In this document: positions 5,541-6,853 of the stretch, one piece after another
How the letters are laid out: each line of letters opens with the position of its first letter
How positions within the stretch are numbered: the stretch's first letter is position 1
Assembly: GCA_050743625.1 (NCBI GenBank)
Contig: JBOGED010000171.1
Coordinates: 1 to 6,853 of the forward strand
Reading direction: 5' to 3'
DNA from: JBOGED01 sp050743625
GTDB taxonomy: Bacteria; Actinomycetota; Nitriliruptoria; Euzebyales; Egibacteraceae
Length of the DNA: 6,853 bases
Made by a program: the position numbers and the translations under genes
The notes under the pieces: generated by a model
Database searches by the model: none
What the model saw: the letters and a program-made list of their open reading frames with translations, nothing else
What the model was told of the DNA's origin: nothing

Positions 5541-6644
5541 TCATGCGGTAGCCGCATGGAAGCGGCGGACGAGCATGAGGAGGAAGGGGGTGCCGACCAG
5601 GGCGGTGACGATGCCCAGGGGGAGCTCACGGGGCTGGAACGCGACCCTGGCGAAGACGTCGGCCCAGACCAGGAAGATGGCGCCGACCAGCGAGGCGATC
5701 ACCAGGACCCGTCGGTGCTCCCCGCCGACGAAGCGGCGGGCGATATGGGGGACGACCAGGCCGACGAACCCGATGCCTCCGGAGACGGCGACGACCACCC
5801 CGACGCCCAGCGCGACGACGGCCAGTGCTTGGACGCGGAACCGCACCGGGGAGACGCCCAGGGTCAGTGCGGTGTCGTCGCCGATGGCGAGCGCGTCGAA
5901 GCGGCGTCCCCAGACGATGAGCAGGCCCAACGTCGCGATCACGACCAACGCGGCGATGGGCAGGGATGACCAGCGGGCTTGCGTAAGCGAGCCGAGGAGC
6001 CAGAACAGCACCACCCGTGCGCCTTCGGGGGAATCGGAGGCGAAGATGAGGAAGCTGGTGACCGCGGACAGGGCGTAGGCGACGGCGACGCCTGCCAAGA
6101 CCAGGCGGATGGAGGTGAGGCGGCCGCCAAAGCGGGCGGTGAGGAACACTAAGGCGATGGCGCCGAGCGCGCCGAGGAACGCGCTGATGGACAGGGCGCT
6201 GGCCCCCAGCCCGGCGCCGACGCCGAACAGGATTGCGGCGGCGGCGCCGGTGGAGGCTCCAGAGCTGACCCCGAGCAGGTAGGGGTCGGCCAGGACGTTG
6301 CGGACCATGGCTTGGATGGCGACACCGGTGGCGGCCAGGGCGCCGCCGACAACCACGCCGAGCAAGACGCGGGGGAGGCGGACGAGCCAGACGATGTTGT
6401 CCTCGGCGGCGGTCCAGGTCACGGTATCGGGAAGGCCGAAAAGGTGGTGGCCGACGGCTTGCCAGACGGTGGTGGGGCGGATGGCGACGGGTCCGAGGCT
6501 GACGCCCATGACCATGGTGATGACCAGGAGGACAGTCAGGCCGGTGACCCATAACCGCGTGTGGCGGCTGCGGCGTGCCCGATCCAGGTCGTCCACTTGC
6601 GCGGGATCGAGGGAGCGCTCGAGTGGGTCTGTGGCCGTCTTCAC
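5541..6644 (-). CDS. FecCD-family ABC transporter permease (operon 1)
   Basis: This is the membrane subunit of a type II ABC importer of the FecCD/BtuC family (367 aa), which moves metal chelates, siderophores or cobalamin across the cytoplasmic membrane. After a charged tail of about 30 residues come roughly nine or ten hydrophobic segments. Family marks are the VRLPR segment near residues 88-92, NVLADPYLLGVSSGAS at 116-131, the ATPase-coupling stretch around 247-264 (FDALAIGDDTALTLGV), and FVGLVVPHIARRFVG near 293-307. The GTG start at 6644 is chosen for the GGAGGG placed 6 bases upstream and for family length. The gene is first in operon 1, and its stop is 16 bases before the ATPase start. 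It is clearly paralogous to the permease at 332-1450. No binding protein accompanies it in the window. The substrate cannot be read from the protein; the promoter site suggests nickel. Confidence 0.93.
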   Translation of the reverse strand: MKTATDPLERSLDPAQVDDLDRARRSRHTRLWVTGLTVLLVITMVMGVSLGPVAIRPTTVWQAVGHHLFGLPDTVTWTAAEDNIVWLVRLPRVLLGVVVGGALAATGVAIQAMVRNVLADPYLLGVSSGASTGAAAAILFGVGAGLGASALSISAFLGALGAIALVFLTARFGGRLTSIRLVLAGVAVAYALSAVTSFLIFASDSPEGARVVLFWLLGSLTQARWSSLPIAALVVIATLGLLIVWGRRFDALAIGDDTALTLGVSPVRFRVQALAVVALGVGVVVAVSGGIGFVGLVVPHIARRFVGGEHRRVLVIASLVGAIFLVWADVFARVAFQPRELPLGIVTALVGTPFLLMLVRRFHAATA

Positions 6645-6665
6645 CGCGGTCCCTCCGAGACCGCG
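6645..6665 (-). promoter_or_regulatory. Hairpin presenting the Shine-Dalgarno sequence of the first permease
   Basis: The message reads CGCGGUC, then a loop UCGGAGG, then GACCGCG, followed directly by the GUG start at 6644. The two 7-base arms are perfectly complementary and almost all G or C. The ribosome-binding GGAGG lies in the loop and the stem abuts the start codon. Such a stem would fill the spacer between Shine-Dalgarno and start, so it could limit or gate initiation. The complementarity is seen directly; a regulatory role is inferred. Confidence 0.45.
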
Positions 6666-6763
6666 CCCGTCGGCGGGGAGCCGATCAAGGCCGTGACCGC
6701 CTCGATGATCCGATCTTGTCGCATCCGCCCGCCCCGCTCACTCTAAGACACACACTCCAGCAT

Positions 6764-6786
6764 TTGATGCATTCCCGCAGCATCAA
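6764..6786 (-). other. Leader hairpin TTGATGC-N9-GCATCAA
   Basis: A perfect 7-bp inverted repeat with a 9-base loop lies just downstream of the predicted operon 1 transcription start, inside a leader of roughly 154 nt. A second 7-base pairing is also possible between GATCTTG (minus strand, 6790-6784) and CAAGATC (6718-6712). It would compete with this hairpin because the two share three bases. It could be an RNA structure or a second protein-binding site. I recognise no riboswitch consensus here. Confidence 0.3.
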
Positions 6787-6804
6787 GATCAGTCCGCTAT
6801 CCAC

Positions 6805-6833
6805 AGGCTAATCTGGTTGCAAGTTGCTTGCAA
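6805..6833 (-). promoter_or_regulatory. Predicted promoter of operon 1 overlapped by a Nur-box-like operator
   Basis: On the minus strand, a -35-like TTGCAA (6833-6828) is followed by exactly 17 bases and a -10-like TAGCCT (6810-6805, TANNNT type), which puts the transcription start near 6798. The -35 element is also the first half of a perfect palindrome, TTGCAA-GTTGC-TTGCAA on the plus strand (6817-6833), and the second half lies in the spacer. A protein bound here would block RNA polymerase. From memory, the motif equals the Streptomyces Nur box (tTGCaa-N5-ttGCAa), the site of a nickel-sensing Fur-family repressor. The palindrome is seen directly. The promoter is a pattern match, and the regulator is inferred; no regulator gene is in the window. 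Confidence 0.65.
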
Positions 6834-6853
6834 TAATCTTGGTCAGCGCGCCA

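Noticed and set aside
5525..5629. Longer N-terminus of the operon 1 ATPase
   Set aside because: It would overlap the permease coding sequence by about 90 bases. The ATG at 5524 has a good ribosome-binding site and the standard family start.

Overview
The window is a GC-rich bacterial segment, most likely from a high-GC actinomycete. Three things suggest this: strongly GC-biased third codon positions, several GTG starts, and operator-like sites matching the actinobacterial Nur box. Species cannot be fixed from the sequence. Every convincing gene lies on the minus strand, so transcription runs from right to left. The long plus-strand open frames are antisense shadows.

Layout in transcription order. 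(1) 6645-6853 is a promoter and leader region. It has a perfect TTGCAA-N5-TTGCAA palindrome over a predicted -35/-10 pair, a leader hairpin, and a GC-rich hairpin that carries the Shine-Dalgarno sequence in its loop next to the start codon. (2) 6644-5541 is a FecCD-type ABC permease, and 5524-4754 is its FecE/FepC-type ATPase; both are intact, and no binding-protein gene is visible with them. (3) 4753-4435 is intergenic. It holds a 48-bp near-perfect palindrome just after the ATPase, then a second promoter with the same operator (CTGCAA-N5-TTGCAG) and the same -35/17-bp/-10 geometry. (4) 4434-1 is a second operon: three tandem paralogous periplasmic-type binding proteins (4434-3409, 3403-2384, 2387-1447), a second FecCD permease (1450-332), and the start of a second ATPase (335 to the left window edge). 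Its genes are separated by 5 nt or overlap by 4 nt.

Two genes of the second operon carry single-base frameshifts. The third binding protein has its signal peptide out of frame with its mature domain, apparently from one missing base near 2306. The second ATPase has its first 15 or so codons out of frame with its Walker A region, apparently from one extra base at 289-291. Both can be repaired by one base in a short homopolymer, so sequencing error and gene decay are both possible.

By family these are metal-chelate, siderophore or cobalamin-type importers. The main inference is that both operons answer to the same regulator. The shared palindrome matches, from memory, the Nur (nickel-responsive Fur-family) box of Streptomyces. 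That makes nickel or nickel-chelate uptake by two FecCD-type transporters, one with three diverged binding proteins, a testable hypothesis in place of the default 'iron-siderophore' label.
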